Shown in pieces: positions 17,710-34,887 of a DNA stretch of 64,000 nucleotides. The notes under the pieces are model-generated. The model was not told where the DNA came from. It did no database searches and saw only the letters and a list, made by a program, of their open reading frames with translations. The position numbers and the translations under genes are program-made. The DNA is taken from positions 124,001-188,000 of the forward strand of contig NZ_JACHFN010000002.1 of the NCBI RefSeq assembly GCF_014201885.1, in the 5' to 3' direction. Positions within the stretch are counted from its first letter, which is position 1, and the number at the start of each line of letters is the position of its first letter. The stretch comes from Deinococcus budaensis (GTDB taxonomy: Bacteria; Deinococcota; Deinococci; Deinococcales; Deinococcaceae).

Positions 17710-18264
17710 ATGACCCGGACCCGGAATCCCGAACTTACCCGCGCGGCGCTGCTGGACGCGGCGGGGCGTGTGCTCCAGACGCAGGGAGCGGCGCTCTCGC
17801 TGGACGCCGTGGCCCGCGAGGCGGGCGTCAGCAAGGGCGGGTTGCTGCACCACTACCCCAGCCGCGAGGCGCTGCTCTCGGCGCTGGCGCACGAGCTGAT
17901 CGCGCGTTTTCGGGCGTGTGTGGAACAGGCCCGCGCCCGCGAGGTCGCCGCGCACGGGGGGGCGCCGGGCGCCTGGCTGCGCGCCTATATCGAGGTGAGC
18001 TTCACGCCGCAGGCGGGCGAGGAAGCATTGATCGCCGCGCTCGCGCCGCTGGCGGGCCATCCCGAGCTGCTCGCGGGCTTACGGGCGGCGCAGGCGTTCG
18101 TCGTGGAGGAGGTTGAGGCGGACGGCCTGCCGCCGGGCCGCGCCCACGCGATCCGCCTCGCCTGCGACGCCCTGGCCCTGGGACCGCTGACCGGCGTGCC
18201 GGACCTGGGCGCCGAGGGGCGGGCCGCGCTGCGGGAGCAGCTGCTGGCCTGGACGCGGGGATGA
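17710..18264 (+). CDS. TetR-family regulator
   Basis: A 184-residue TetR repressor. The helix-turn-helix occupies about residues 10-55 (RAALLDAAGRVLQTQG, then LDAVAREAGVSKGGLLHHYP), and the C-terminal ligand domain is helical. ATG 17710 is fixed by a leaderless promoter six bases upstream. The stop overlaps the MFS start by four bases (ATGA), a standard repressor/efflux pump pair. A perfect palindrome over its -10 suggests that it represses its own operon until a substrate of the pump binds. The ligand is unknown. Confidence 0.92.
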   Translation: MTRTRNPELTRAALLDAAGRVLQTQGAALSLDAVAREAGVSKGGLLHHYPSREALLSALAHELIARFRACVEQARAREVAAHGGAPGAWLRAYIEVSFTPQAGEEALIAALAPLAGHPELLAGLRAAQAFVVEEVEADGLPPGRAHAIRLACDALALGPLTGVPDLGAEGRAALREQLLAWTRG

Positions 18265-19586
18265 CCGGCGCGGACACGGCGGCTCTCCCGGGCCACCTCG
18301 ACCCCGGCCCGGGGTGGCAGCGGCGCTACTGGGCGATCTTCGGCGGGCAGGCGCTCTCGCTGACCGGCTCGGCGCTGACCCAGTTCGTGCTGCTGTGGTG
18401 GATCACAGACACGACCGGCAGCGTCTCGGCGCTGGCGACGGCGGGCATGGCCGCGCTGCTGCCCCAGGCGCTGCTGGGACCCCTGGGCGGCACCTTCGCC
18501 GACCGCTACAGCCGCCGCCTGCTGATGATCGGGGCTGATACGGTCAGCGCCGCGTGCATGCTGGTGCTGATCTTTCTGTTCAGCACGGGCCGGGTGGAAC
18601 TGTGGCACGTCTACACCATGATGTTCATCCGCTCCTCGATGCAGGCGTTTCAGGCTCCGGCGGCGGCGGCCAGCACGGCGATGCTGGTGCCCGCCGACTT
18701 TTTGCCGCGGGCGGCGGGGCTGAACCAGACCCTCCAGGGCGTGATGACGGTCGCCGCCGCGCCGCTGGGCGCGCTCGCCATCAGCGTGCTGCCGCTGGGG
18801 GCGGCCCTGGGCATCGACGTGGCGACGGCGCTGCTGGGCATCTTGCCGCTGCTGCTGTTCCGCATTCCGCAGCTGCGCCTGTCCCGGGGGGAGCGCGCGG
18901 GTGTGTGGGCCGAGTTCCGCGAGGGGGTGCGGCTGGTCTGGGGCCATCCCGGGCTGCGGCGGCTGTACCTGCTGCTGGGCGCCGTCGTGCTGACGGTCAT
19001 GCCCACCTTTACCCTGACGCCGCTGCTGGTGAAGTCGCATTTCGGGGGCGGGCCGGGGGCGGTCGCGCTGATGGAGGGACTGTCGGGGGTCGGCATGGTC
19101 GCGGGCGGGCTGGCGGTCGCCGTGCTGGCGCCGAAGCGGCGGGTGGTCACGGTGCTGCTGGCGCTGGCCCTGTCGTGCCTGACGGTGGCCCTGACCGCCC
19201 TGGCGCCCGGGGACGCCTTCTGGCTGGCGGTCGTGTGGTGGGTGGTGAGCGGTGTGACCTTTTCTTTCGGCAACGCGCCGATGACTGCCGTGCTCCAGAC
19301 CGTGATTCCCAACCAGCTTCAGGGCCGGGCGCTGTCGCTGCTCTCCACCGTGATGGGGCTGGCGGGTCCCGCCGGGCTGGCGCTGGCCGGGCCGCTGGGC
19401 GAGTGGGCCGGGGTGCGCGGCGTCTTCGTGGTGGGGGGCGTGCTCTCGGCGCTGGCGTGCCTGGCGGGTTTTCTCTCGCCCGCCCTGCTGCGGCTGGACC
19501 GCGGCGCGCCCCTGGAGGCGCCGGGGGCCACCCTGCCGACGGGCGGGACCGGGACCGGGACCGCAGAGGCCCGTCAGGACCCCTGA
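18261..19586 (+). CDS. MFS exporter (MFS_3/macrolide-efflux type)
   Basis: A 441-residue major facilitator with about twelve membrane helices. The first loop carries GTFADRYSRRLLM, the usual motif A, and the N-terminal WRRYWAIFGGQALSLTGSALTQ-like start (core FGGQALSLTGSALTQF) is typical of the MefA-like drug exporter group. The ATGA overlap with the TetR gene shows coexpression. It probably exports a toxic compound sensed by that regulator. The C-terminal 40 residues are a Gly/Thr-rich low-complexity tail. Confidence 0.9.
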   Translation: MTGADTAALPGHLDPGPGWQRRYWAIFGGQALSLTGSALTQFVLLWWITDTTGSVSALATAGMAALLPQALLGPLGGTFADRYSRRLLMIGADTVSAACMLVLIFLFSTGRVELWHVYTMMFIRSSMQAFQAPAAAASTAMLVPADFLPRAAGLNQTLQGVMTVAAAPLGALAISVLPLGAALGIDVATALLGILPLLLFRIPQLRLSRGERAGVWAEFREGVRLVWGHPGLRRLYLLLGAVVLTVMPTFTLTPLLVKSHFGGGPGAVALMEGLSGVGMVAGGLAVAVLAPKRRVVTVLLALALSCLTVALTALAPGDAFWLAVVWWVVSGVTFSFGNAPMTAVLQTVIPNQLQGRALSLLSTVMGLAGPAGLALAGPLGEWAGVRGVFVVGGVLSALACLAGFLSPALLRLDRGAPLEAPGATLPTGGTGTGTAEARQDP

Positions 19587-19639
19587 GCAACCGCCGGGGC
19601 AGGGCAGGCGCGCCGCTGCTCCTGCACTATCCTCCACCC

Positions 19640-20728
19640 ATGACCCGCGCCCCTTCTTCCCCATTCGCGGCCGAGCTGGACACCGCCGCCCGCCTGGCCC
19701 TGGAGGCCGGTGCGCTGCTCCGGGCACACCTGGCGCGCGGCCTGACCGTCGAGCACAAGACTGGCGCGGACGACCCCGTCACCGCCGCCGACCGCGAGGC
19801 GTCCGAGCTGATCCTGGCGGGGCTGCGCGCGGCCTTTCCGGAAGACGGGTTGCTCAGCGAGGAAGCCGCCGACGACCCCACGCGGCTGGCCCGGCAGCGG
19901 GTCTGGATCGTGGACCCCATCGACGGCACGAAGGAGTTCACCTCGGGCAGCCCCGACTACGCGGTCAGCATCGGCCTGGCGGTCGGCGGCGAACCCGTGC
20001 TGGGTGTGGTCTACGCGCCCGCTGGCGACGAGCTGTTCGCCGGAGCGGTCGGGGGAGGCGTGACCAAGAACGGGCGGGCGGCAGGCTTCAGCGACCGGGC
20101 CGGGTACGTGGTCAGCGTGTCGGACACCGAGTTCAAGCGGGAACTGCACCGCCATGACCTCCCCGGCCTGGTGCCCAGCGGCTCCATCGCCCTGAAGCTG
20201 GCGCGCATCGCGGCGGGCGAGGCGGACGTGACCTTTTCGATGTCCCCGCGTTCCGAATGGGACCTGGCGGGCGGGCACGCGCTGCTGCGGGCGGCGGGTG
20301 GCGAGTTGCGGCGGCGCGACGGGCGGAGCATTCGCTACAACCTCGGGCGGCCCCACATCGAGCAGGGGATCATCGGTGGGCGGCTGGACGCGCTGACGTG
20401 GCTGGAGGGCGAACTCGCCGCGCGCGGGCTGCCCACCGCCCACCTGGGGCTGACTGAAGCCGATCCCGCCTGGGCCACCCTCCCGGAGGCCGATCAGGCG
20501 GCCCTGCGCGGACACCCCGGCGTGTTCGTGCGCCACGCGGCCGGACAGGTGCTGGCGCTGGTGGTCGTGGGCGCCAGCGGCGCGGTCGAGCGGGCTTCAG
20601 GGGACGCCTTTCACCTCGAACGCCTGACACGCGACGTGACCCGGGCGCTGGGTTCATCAGTGCTGGGGTCTTCGGCGCTGAACACTGTCGGCCGGGCGGC
20701 GCTCCCGGCGGCCGGGGGGCTAGACTGA
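19640..20728 (+). CDS. Inositol monophosphatase family, CysQ-like, with C-terminal extension
   Basis: A 362-residue phosphatase. The metal-binding motif VDPIDGTKEF (Asp92 and Asp95) with an upstream acidic pair in LLSEEAADDP and the WDLAGGHAL motif near residue 215 identify the Mg-dependent, Li-sensitive family; the KEF after DGT is typical of CysQ (3'-phosphoadenosine 5'-phosphate phosphatase). About 95 residues follow the usual end of the fold and have no recognised domain. ATG 19640 lies exactly six bases after TATCCT (19628-19633), a leaderless start. Substrate assignment is tentative. Confidence 0.82.
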   Translation: MTRAPSSPFAAELDTAARLALEAGALLRAHLARGLTVEHKTGADDPVTAADREASELILAGLRAAFPEDGLLSEEAADDPTRLARQRVWIVDPIDGTKEFTSGSPDYAVSIGLAVGGEPVLGVVYAPAGDELFAGAVGGGVTKNGRAAGFSDRAGYVVSVSDTEFKRELHRHDLPGLVPSGSIALKLARIAAGEADVTFSMSPRSEWDLAGGHALLRAAGGELRRRDGRSIRYNLGRPHIEQGIIGGRLDALTWLEGELAARGLPTAHLGLTEADPAWATLPEADQAALRGHPGVFVRHAAGQVLALVVVGASGAVERASGDAFHLERLTRDVTRALGSSVLGSSALNTVGRAALPAAGGLD

Positions 20729-20733
20729 CCCGC

Positions 20734-21280
<547 letters not shown>

Positions 21281-21300
<20 letters not shown>

Positions 21301-22171
21301 TCTGCCTGCGTTCCGGGCGTTGCGGCTGGAGGGGTTGGACCTCATTTCCTACGGCCCCGCCGGGCTGCCCCAGGGCGAGGCCGACGGCCTGGTGCTGTGG
21401 CTCGCCACTGCCGAGCAGCGCGGCGAGTTGCTGCGCTGGCCGGGCCTGAAATGGGTGCTGACCCTGACGGCGGGCATCGACCACGTGGCGGGGGCGCTGG
21501 CGCCGGACGTGACCCTCTACAACGCCCACCGCCTGCACGACCACGCGGTCGCCGTCCATGCGGCCGCCGGGATGCTCGCCGCCGCGCGCGGCCTGCACCA
21601 CTTCCGCGACGCCCAGCACCGGGGGGAGTGGCGGCCCCGCCGCGACCTGAGCACGCTGGACGGGGCGCGGGTCGTGATCTGGGGATACGGGCATATCGGC
21701 CGGATTCTGGAAAGCCTGCTCGCGCCTTTCGGCGTCCGGGTCACGGGCATCCGGTCCAGCACCCCGCAGGCCGAGCGGGACGAGGCGCTGGCGGAGGCCG
21801 ACTGGGTGGTCTTGCTGCTGCCGAACACGCCGCAGACGCGCGGCATCGTGGGCGCGGAAGTCCTCGCCCGCCTCAAACCCGGTGCCTGGCTGAGCAACCA
21901 GGGACGCGGCTCTCTGGTACAGCCGGAAGCGCTGCTCGCTGCCCTCGATTCCGGCCACCTCGGGGGCGCGGTCCTCGACGTGACCGACCCCGAGCCGCTG
22001 CCGCCGGGGCACCCGCTGTGGAGCCGCGAGAACGTGATCCTCACCCCGCATATCGCCAGCACGACCGCCGACCTCGTGCAGCGCGGGGCCGAGTACACGC
22101 GGGCCTTTCTGGAGGAGCTGAGGGCCGGGCGGGAGCCGCAGGGGCGGGTGGCGCGCGGGCGCGGGTACTGA
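21281..22171 (+). CDS. D-isomer specific 2-hydroxyacid dehydrogenase
   Basis: A 296-residue NAD(P)-dependent dehydrogenase. The Rossmann motif is VVIWGYGHIGRIL (about residues 130-142), and the catalytic triad of the family is visible: Arg in LSNQGRGSLV, Glu in DVTDPEPLPPGHPLW and His in LTPHIAS. It reduces a 2-keto acid or oxidises the D-hydroxy acid; the N-terminal substrate domain is short, similar to glyoxylate/hydroxypyruvate reductase-like members. It overlaps the GNAT gene by 20 bases. A hairpin with A/T-runs follows before the convergent Liv operon. Confidence 0.88.
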
Positions 22172-22199
22172 AGACCCGGCGGACCACACCGGCGGCACG

Positions 22200-22236
22200 A
22201 AAAAGGGGCGGCCTCGTCGGAAGCCACCCCGATTTT
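22200..22236. terminator. Bidirectional intrinsic terminator
   Basis: Stem GGGGCGGC (22205-22212) with GCCACCCC (22223-22230), one mismatch, is flanked by A-run on the left and GATTTTT on the right. It serves the dehydrogenase (plus) and the second Liv operon (minus). Confidence 0.7.
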
Positions 22237-22244
22237 TCCTGCGT

Positions 22245-24672
<2,428 letters not shown>

Positions 24673-24673
24673 G

Positions 24674-25648
<975 letters not shown>

Positions 25649-25683
25649 GGTGGCCCTTTCTGGCGGGGAGGTGTTCACGACTC

Positions 25684-25730
25684 AGCCGTCAGCCCTCAGC
25701 AAACAGGCGGCTGAACGCTGACGGCTGACC
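25684..25730. repeat. Palindromic heptad repeat between binding protein and livH
   Basis: Arms 25684-25700 and 25710-25726 match at 15 of 17 positions when folded. The right side reads as heptads GCTGAAC, GCTGACG, GCTGACC. It occupies the binding-protein/livH gap exactly as the element at 10973 does in the first operon. Confidence 0.65.
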
Positions 25731-25739
25731 GCCGAGGGT

Positions 25740-26897
<1,158 letters not shown>

Positions 26898-27203
26898 CGG
26901 CACTCCTCCTGAGAACGTTTCTGCAAAATGGAAGGCGGCGGCCGCGCCAGCCAGCGGTCCGGATGAGACACCCGCTCATCCTGCGTTGTGGATTGGCCCA
27001 CTATCGGGTGGAGGGCAGGGGAAGTCAAGCTGGGGGCAGGCGGAGGGGACTGGGCGATCTGAGGAGAGAACTTTTCAGAAGTCGCCCACCCACACCCGTC
27101 CCGCGATCAGGCCGAAGGCACCCGCCTGGGCCGGTGCCCGGTGAAGGCGGAAGCTCTCGCCCCCGCCCGGATTTTTGCCCTTGAACCGCAGCGCCCGTGG
27201 GCC
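26898..27203. other. 306-base intergenic region with the second Liv promoter
   Basis: No gene is seen. The region separates the binding-protein start from the 3' end of the upstream hypothetical gene; it contains the promoter listed separately and otherwise no recognised structure. Confidence 0.6.
27000..27028 (-). promoter_or_regulatory. Promoter of the second Liv operon
   Basis: On the minus strand TTGACT (27028-27023), a 17-base spacer and GATAGT (27005-27000) form a good vegetative promoter about 103 bases before the binding-protein ATG. Confidence 0.6.
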
Positions 27204-27986
27204 TCAGCGCACCCGGATGGACTGCACGAGGGCGTCGAGCTGGCCCAGTTTGCCACTCTCGGCATCAAGTTTGGTCTGGGCCTGTTGGCGGTAGGCGAGC
27301 CAGCCTTTCTCGGGCAAGACGCCTTCTCCCGGCTCCACCGGAAAACTTCGGGGCGCATAAGGCAGCCGCACCGAAACGAGGTGCTTGCCGTCACGGGTCA
27401 GCCCCTGGAAGGTGTAGAAGGCGGCCGAACGCGGATACGCTTTCAGGGATTCCTGGCTGTAGACCGCGAGGTAACGCACCCCCCGAAGGTGCCCGGTGTT
27501 GATGCGCTTGACCGCACCGCTGACCGCCTGCGCCGAGTTCCGCAGTGGGAAATAGGGCAACTCCAGCCAGTTGCGGAACTGGCCCATGTCCTGCTGGCCC
27601 GCATTGATCTTCCTGAGCAGGTCCAGCCGCTCTTTGACCACCCGCGCCGTCGGCCCCTTATAGAGGGTCAGCCAGTTCTGGACCGGCGTCACCGTGACGG
27701 AGGCGGGCGGCACGTCGGCCTCGAAGCCCGGCTTCCAGTGCTCACCAGGGCGGTTGAGGACCACCCGCACCTGCGCGGGCGAGAACTGGAAATATGGCCC
27801 CACGTTCGGCCCGCTTTCCGGGTACACCACGGCCTTGCGGACCTCAGTCTGCACCGTATAGCCGGGGGCCTTCAGGGTGACGTGGGGAAGCGGCGCGGCC
27901 TGACTCCTCAGCGTCTGGGCGGAAACGCCGACCAGGGCCGGAGCAGAGGACAGGGCACACGCGAGGAGGACGCTGCGTCGGGGCAT
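27204..27986 (-). CDS. Hypothetical exported protein
   Basis: A 260-residue protein of unknown function. The N-terminus MPRRSVLLACALSSAPALVG followed by VSAQ looks like a signal peptide (cleavage near residue 23). The mature part is predicted mixed beta with YPESGPNVGPYFQFSPAQVR and a helical C-terminus (AYRQQAQTKLDAESGKLGQL). The frame is open upstream, but ATG 27986 lies seven bases after TAGCCT (27999-27994), a leaderless start. No domain recognised. Confidence 0.65.
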   Translation of the reverse strand: MPRRSVLLACALSSAPALVGVSAQTLRSQAAPLPHVTLKAPGYTVQTEVRKAVVYPESGPNVGPYFQFSPAQVRVVLNRPGEHWKPGFEADVPPASVTVTPVQNWLTLYKGPTARVVKERLDLLRKINAGQQDMGQFRNWLELPYFPLRNSAQAVSGAVKRINTGHLRGVRYLAVYSQESLKAYPRSAAFYTFQGLTRDGKHLVSVRLPYAPRSFPVEPGEGVLPEKGWLAYRQQAQTKLDAESGKLGQLDALVQSIRVR

Positions 27987-28044
27987 GTTCTGAAGGCTAA
28001 AGGGCACGAATGACGTCCGGATGATCCAGCGTGGCCCACAACAA

Positions 28045-28070
28045 GGCGCCCGGAGCGGACCCCGGGCGCC
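28045..28070 (-). terminator. Terminator hairpin after acyl-CoA dehydrogenase
   Basis: Arms CCGGGCGCC/GGCGCCCGG (28062-28070 and 28045-28053) form a 9-base-pair stem, followed on the minus strand by TTGTTGT. It lies just after the stop of the 28.1 kb dehydrogenase. Confidence 0.6.
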
Positions 28071-28085
28071 GGACACGAGGCGGCC

Positions 28086-29225
<1,140 letters not shown>

Positions 29226-29285
29226 GGGCACTCCTGGAAAAGGGCGCGGCGCCGGGGCCTTGCCGGGCCGGGAAAAGGGGGGCGC

Positions 29286-29298
29286 TGAACTCGGTTCA
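29286..29298. promoter_or_regulatory. Candidate operator, TGAAC-N3-GTTCA
   Basis: A perfect inverted repeat with 5-base arms lies in the divergent gap between the acyl-CoA dehydrogenase and the AraC-type gene, next to AT-rich ATTTAAC. Which regulator binds is unknown. Confidence 0.35.
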
Positions 29299-29384
29299 AT
29301 TTAACATGGGGGCCTTAGGGCGGCGAGAGGAGGGCGGCCGTCACTGCTTGCGGAACGCGGCGCCACCAGTCCTACACTGGGAGG

Positions 29385-29480
29385 ATGAGCGCCCCCACCC
29401 CCAAGGCAGGCAGGGTCTGCTACGGCAGGGTCGCGCTGGGCGTGAGCGCCCCGGCGCGGCGGGTCTGGGCGGGCGGATAG
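29385..29480 (+). CDS. 31-codon upstream ORF before the AraC-type regulator
   Basis: ATG 29385 lies exactly six bases after TACACT (29373-29378) and also follows GGGAGG. It encodes 31 residues (MSAPTPKAGRVCYGR first) and stops at 29480, eight bases before the GTG of the regulator, in a different frame. Either it is a leader peptide coupled to the regulator or the regulator gene has an N-terminal frameshift. Confidence 0.4.
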   Translation: MSAPTPKAGRVCYGRVALGVSAPARRVWAGG

Positions 29481-29488
29481 GCCGGAGC

Positions 29489-30190
29489 GTGGACCTCGCC
29501 CCCTTCGTCCAGGACCTCAGGGTGGGGCGGCTCGCGGCGGCCCCGGCCCCCCGCTGGCTGTGGCCGGACGCGGGGGTAGAACTGGTGTTTAGCACCGCAC
29601 GGCTCACCCTGGGGACGCCCGGCGGCGGCGTCTGGCGTCCGGGTCCGGTCTTCACCCCGGGGATCCAGCGGCGGCCGCTGCTCGCGCAGGTGGGGGAGGG
29701 GAACGTCCTGCGGGTGCGGCTGTCCCCTTGGGTCCCTCCCGCCCTCTACGCGGACGTGCTCGCCGGGGCAAACGCGGCCCCCGACGTGCTGGAGCGGCTG
29801 CGGGCGGATGACCTTGCGGGGGCGGCCGAGGCAGTCCGGGCCTGGGTGGGGCGGCGGCTGGCCGCACTTCCCGGTCCCCTTCAGGCGGCGGCCCGGCAGG
29901 TCTGCGAGGCGCCCCTGACGTTTCACCTGCCCGAGCTGGAGGACCTCGCCGGGTGCTCGGCCCGCGAATTGCAGCGCCGCAGCCGCCGCGAGCTGGGCCT
30001 CACCCTCAAGGGCCTTCAGCGGCTCGCCCGCTTCCAGGCCGCCGTGACGGCGCTGGCCTCCCCGCCCGCCTTGCCACTCGCCGAACTCGCCCTGAGCCTG
30101 GGCTACGCCGACCAATCGCATTTCACCCGCGAAGTCCGCGCCTTCTCCGGCTTCTCCCCTGCGCGCCTCGCCGAACGCTTGCGCGCCTGA
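29489..30190 (+). CDS. AraC-family transcriptional regulator
   Basis: A 233-residue protein: N-terminal sensor-like half beginning VDLAPFVQDLRVGRLA and LWPDAGVELVFS (the DUF6597-type N-terminus), and a C-terminal double helix-turn-helix with ARELQRRSRRELGLTLKGLQ and the second-helix signature ALSLGYADQSHFTREVRAFS then GFSP. The frame extends to 29306 but the sequence before 29489 lacks family similarity; GTG 29489 has GGAG just upstream. It is divergent from the acyl-CoA dehydrogenase and may regulate it. Confidence 0.75.
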   Translation: MDLAPFVQDLRVGRLAAAPAPRWLWPDAGVELVFSTARLTLGTPGGGVWRPGPVFTPGIQRRPLLAQVGEGNVLRVRLSPWVPPALYADVLAGANAAPDVLERLRADDLAGAAEAVRAWVGRRLAALPGPLQAAARQVCEAPLTFHLPELEDLAGCSARELQRRSRRELGLTLKGLQRLARFQAAVTALASPPALPLAELALSLGYADQSHFTREVRAFSGFSPARLAERLRA

Positions 30191-30240
30191 CGGTCGTTTT
30201 CGTTCAAGACGGGGGGCGAGCGTCGTGGCACCGTGGACCC

Positions 30241-30627
30241 ATGACAATGATCTCCAGGGCGAGGCTCGGCAACGTCAACCTGCTTGTGGCGGACGTGGCG
30301 CGGGCGCAGCACTTCTACGAACGTGCCTTCGGGCTGGTGATGGACGCCTCCCGATCCGCCCCTCCCCACATGCTGATTCTGGGTGCGCCGGGCTGCACCC
30401 TCAGCCTCAAGGCCGCCCAGACCGAGGACGTAGGCAAGCGCACCGGCCCGGGGTCGGTCGAGCTGGGCTTCGAGACGCAGGAGCTGGAGGCCGTCCACGC
30501 TGCCCTGACCGAACTGGGCGCGTTCGTCAGGGCCATCGAGGATCAGGGCTTCGGACGCACCTTCGACGCCCGCGACCTCGACGGGCACCATCTGGTCGTC
30601 TACACGCTGAGTCCGGAAAACCGCTGA
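30241..30627 (+). CDS. VOC/glyoxalase-family protein
   Basis: A 128-residue vicinal-oxygen-chelate protein made of two beta-alpha-beta-beta-beta repeats (LGNVNLLVADVARAQHFYER at the start, GSVELGFETQELEAVHAALT mid-way and DLDGHHLVVYTL at the end). It may be a lyase, dioxygenase or resistance protein; metal ligands are incompletely visible so no substrate is claimed. ATG 30241 follows a weak -10-like CACCGT by six bases. It is immediately downstream of the AraC-type gene. Confidence 0.8.
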   Translation: MTMISRARLGNVNLLVADVARAQHFYERAFGLVMDASRSAPPHMLILGAPGCTLSLKAAQTEDVGKRTGPGSVELGFETQELEAVHAALTELGAFVRAIEDQGFGRTFDARDLDGHHLVVYTLSPENR

Positions 30628-30640
30628 CCCCAAGTTTTTT

Positions 30641-30667
30641 CTGACTGCTGAAAGCTGACCGCTGACT
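30641..30667. repeat. Single-sided heptad repeat
   Basis: CTGACT then GCTGAAA, GCTGACC and GCTGACT run head to tail in the 45-base gap between the convergent VOC and FemAB-like genes; the same heptads appear at 25710-25730. Confidence 0.5.
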
Positions 30668-30672
30668 GCCCC

Positions 30673-31737
<1,065 letters not shown>

Positions 31738-31839
31738 CGGGGGGGATTGTAGCAGGGCCGCGCAAAGTGGCCGGACAAGCGGGGGCCAGCCTATCCGGAA
31801 GCCGCCTGCGCGCCAGAGCAAATGCTCTAGAGTGAACGG

Positions 31840-32898
31840 GTGAAACAGAGCATCCTGACGCTCGCCCTGCTGCTGGGCGGTGCGGCCCTCGCGCAGACAG
31901 CCCCGACGCCTCCTACGGCCACGCCGCCTGCTCCTGCCGCGCCTGCCCAGACGGCCCCGGCTCCGACGACGCCGACCCAGACCGCGCCCGCCCCGGCCAC
32001 GCCCGCTGCCCCAGCCGCCGATCCCCAGACCGTGGTCGCGCAGGTGGGCGGCGAGCGCTTTACGCTGGCGCAGTACGAGCAGGCCTTCCGCATCGCGGTG
32101 GCGCGGGTCCTGAACTCGCAGGGGGTGCCCTTCACGCCCGAGATGCTCGCGGAATTTGCAGAGGCCCGGCCCGAGTTCCTGACCCAGTACGCCCGCGACC
32201 GCGCGGTCTACCAGCTCGCCCGGCGCACCACCCAGGTCCCGGCCGCGCAGATCGACGAGCAGGTCGCCCAGGCCAAAAAGGACTTCGAGAACGACGCCGA
32301 CTTTGCAGAAGCCCTGGCGGCCACCGGCTTTGCCAACGAGGCCGATCTGCGCGCCGACATCGAGCGGCAGGCGGTCGTGCAGGCGTACCTCGACGCCACC
32401 AAGAACCGCTTCAAGTTCGGAGACGCGCTGGTGGCGAGCTTCTACAACCTCAACAAGGCGTCGTTCAACCGTCCGGCCGAGGCCTGCGTGAAGCATATTC
32501 TGGTCGCCACCCAGGCCGAGGGTCAGGCCGTGCTGCGCGAGGTGCAGGGCGGCGGGGACTTTGCGGCCATCGCCAAGGCCAAGAGCCAGGACCCCGGCAG
32601 CGCCGCGCAGGGCGGCGACTTGGGCTGCCTGTCGCCCGGGGACACGGTCGAAGCCTTTGACCGCGCCTCGTTCAACGGCGCCGTCAACCAGCCCCAGCTG
32701 GTGCAGACCGAGTACGGCTGGCACGTGCTGGTCGTGACCAGACGCACGGCGGCGGGCCTGGCTCCGCTGACCGAGGTCGCGCCCGTCATCCGCGAACAGC
32801 TCGCCCGCGACGCCGCCCAGAAGTACCTCGACTCGCAGCTCGCCCGCCTGACCATCACCACCAACCCGGCGGCCGTGACGGTGACAGCCCCCCGCTAA
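31840..32898 (+). CDS. Exported parvulin-type peptidyl-prolyl isomerase
   Basis: A 352-residue protein: signal peptide (residues 1-19, ALAQ), a Pro/Thr/Ala-rich linker (20-62), a SurA-N-like helical chaperone domain (about 65-200) and a PpiC/parvulin domain (about 205-330; ACVKHILVATQAEGQAVLRE, GGDLGCLSPGDTVEAFDRAS and TEYGWHVLVV). It assists folding of exported proteins. GTG 31840 is fixed by TAGAGT (31828-31833) exactly six bases before it, a leaderless start on a GTG. A terminator hairpin follows. Confidence 0.9.
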   Translation: MKQSILTLALLLGGAALAQTAPTPPTATPPAPAAPAQTAPAPTTPTQTAPAPATPAAPAADPQTVVAQVGGERFTLAQYEQAFRIAVARVLNSQGVPFTPEMLAEFAEARPEFLTQYARDRAVYQLARRTTQVPAAQIDEQVAQAKKDFENDADFAEALAATGFANEADLRADIERQAVVQAYLDATKNRFKFGDALVASFYNLNKASFNRPAEACVKHILVATQAEGQAVLREVQGGGDFAAIAKAKSQDPGSAAQGGDLGCLSPGDTVEAFDRASFNGAVNQPQLVQTEYGWHVLVVTRRTAAGLAPLTEVAPVIREQLARDAAQKYLDSQLARLTITTNPAAVTVTAPR

Positions 32899-33301
32899 AA
32901 TCCTGCGATCCCCAGGCCGGGACGGTTTCGCCACGCGCGGGACCGTCCCGGTCCTCTGTCATTCTCCAGCCGCGCCCTGCCCGGGACGGCCTTCCCGGAA
33001 CATGAGGCTGCACGCTCCAAAGAGGACCAGCGCAGAAACGGCACCGTCACTCCTAGCACACAGGCCCATCACAAGAGGCTCAGCGGACGCCGCCCTTTTA
33101 ACCAAATGTAAAACTCTCTGTCTCTATAGATTGCGTTTGTAAATTTATAAAAGCACATTTTTAGGAAATCGAAGCTTTGTGAGACGCTACCAAGCTTGTC
33201 TAGCTGTTTGCAAAAGGGCCTTTTGGAAGGATGTGCTACACCTTCCTCGTCAACACATCCACAACCCATCTCGCTCTCAGTCCAGCCCCCGGAGGTTCAG
33301 G
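32899..33301. other. 403-base intergenic region with AT-rich core
   Basis: After a terminator hairpin the sequence becomes strikingly AT-rich (about 33090-33180) compared with its surroundings, with small dyads such as AAAAGGGCCTTTT around 33214. No credible gene is seen. It is the leader/promoter region of the subtilase at 33302; no promoter with good spacing could be picked. Confidence 0.5.
32917..32951 (+). terminator. Terminator hairpin after the parvulin gene
   Basis: Perfect 10-base arms CCGGGACGGT (32917-32926) and ACCGTCCCGG (32942-32951) with a 15-base loop are followed by TCCTCTGTCATT. Confidence 0.6.
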
Positions 33302-34843
<1,542 letters not shown>

Positions 34844-34887
34844 ACGCCTCGCAGGCCGTCTCCCTCTTTCTCAGTCCCCTCCACGAC

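Noticed and set aside
31738..32934. N-terminal 400-codon extension of the FemAB-like frame
   Set aside because: It is antisense to the parvulin gene and has no similarity; a leaderless promoter sits right before the ATG at 31737.
33069..33269. 66-codon minus-strand ORF in the AT-rich island
   Set aside because: No promoter or ribosome site, no similarity, and it overlaps what looks like the leader of the subtilase; composition just follows the AT-rich DNA.
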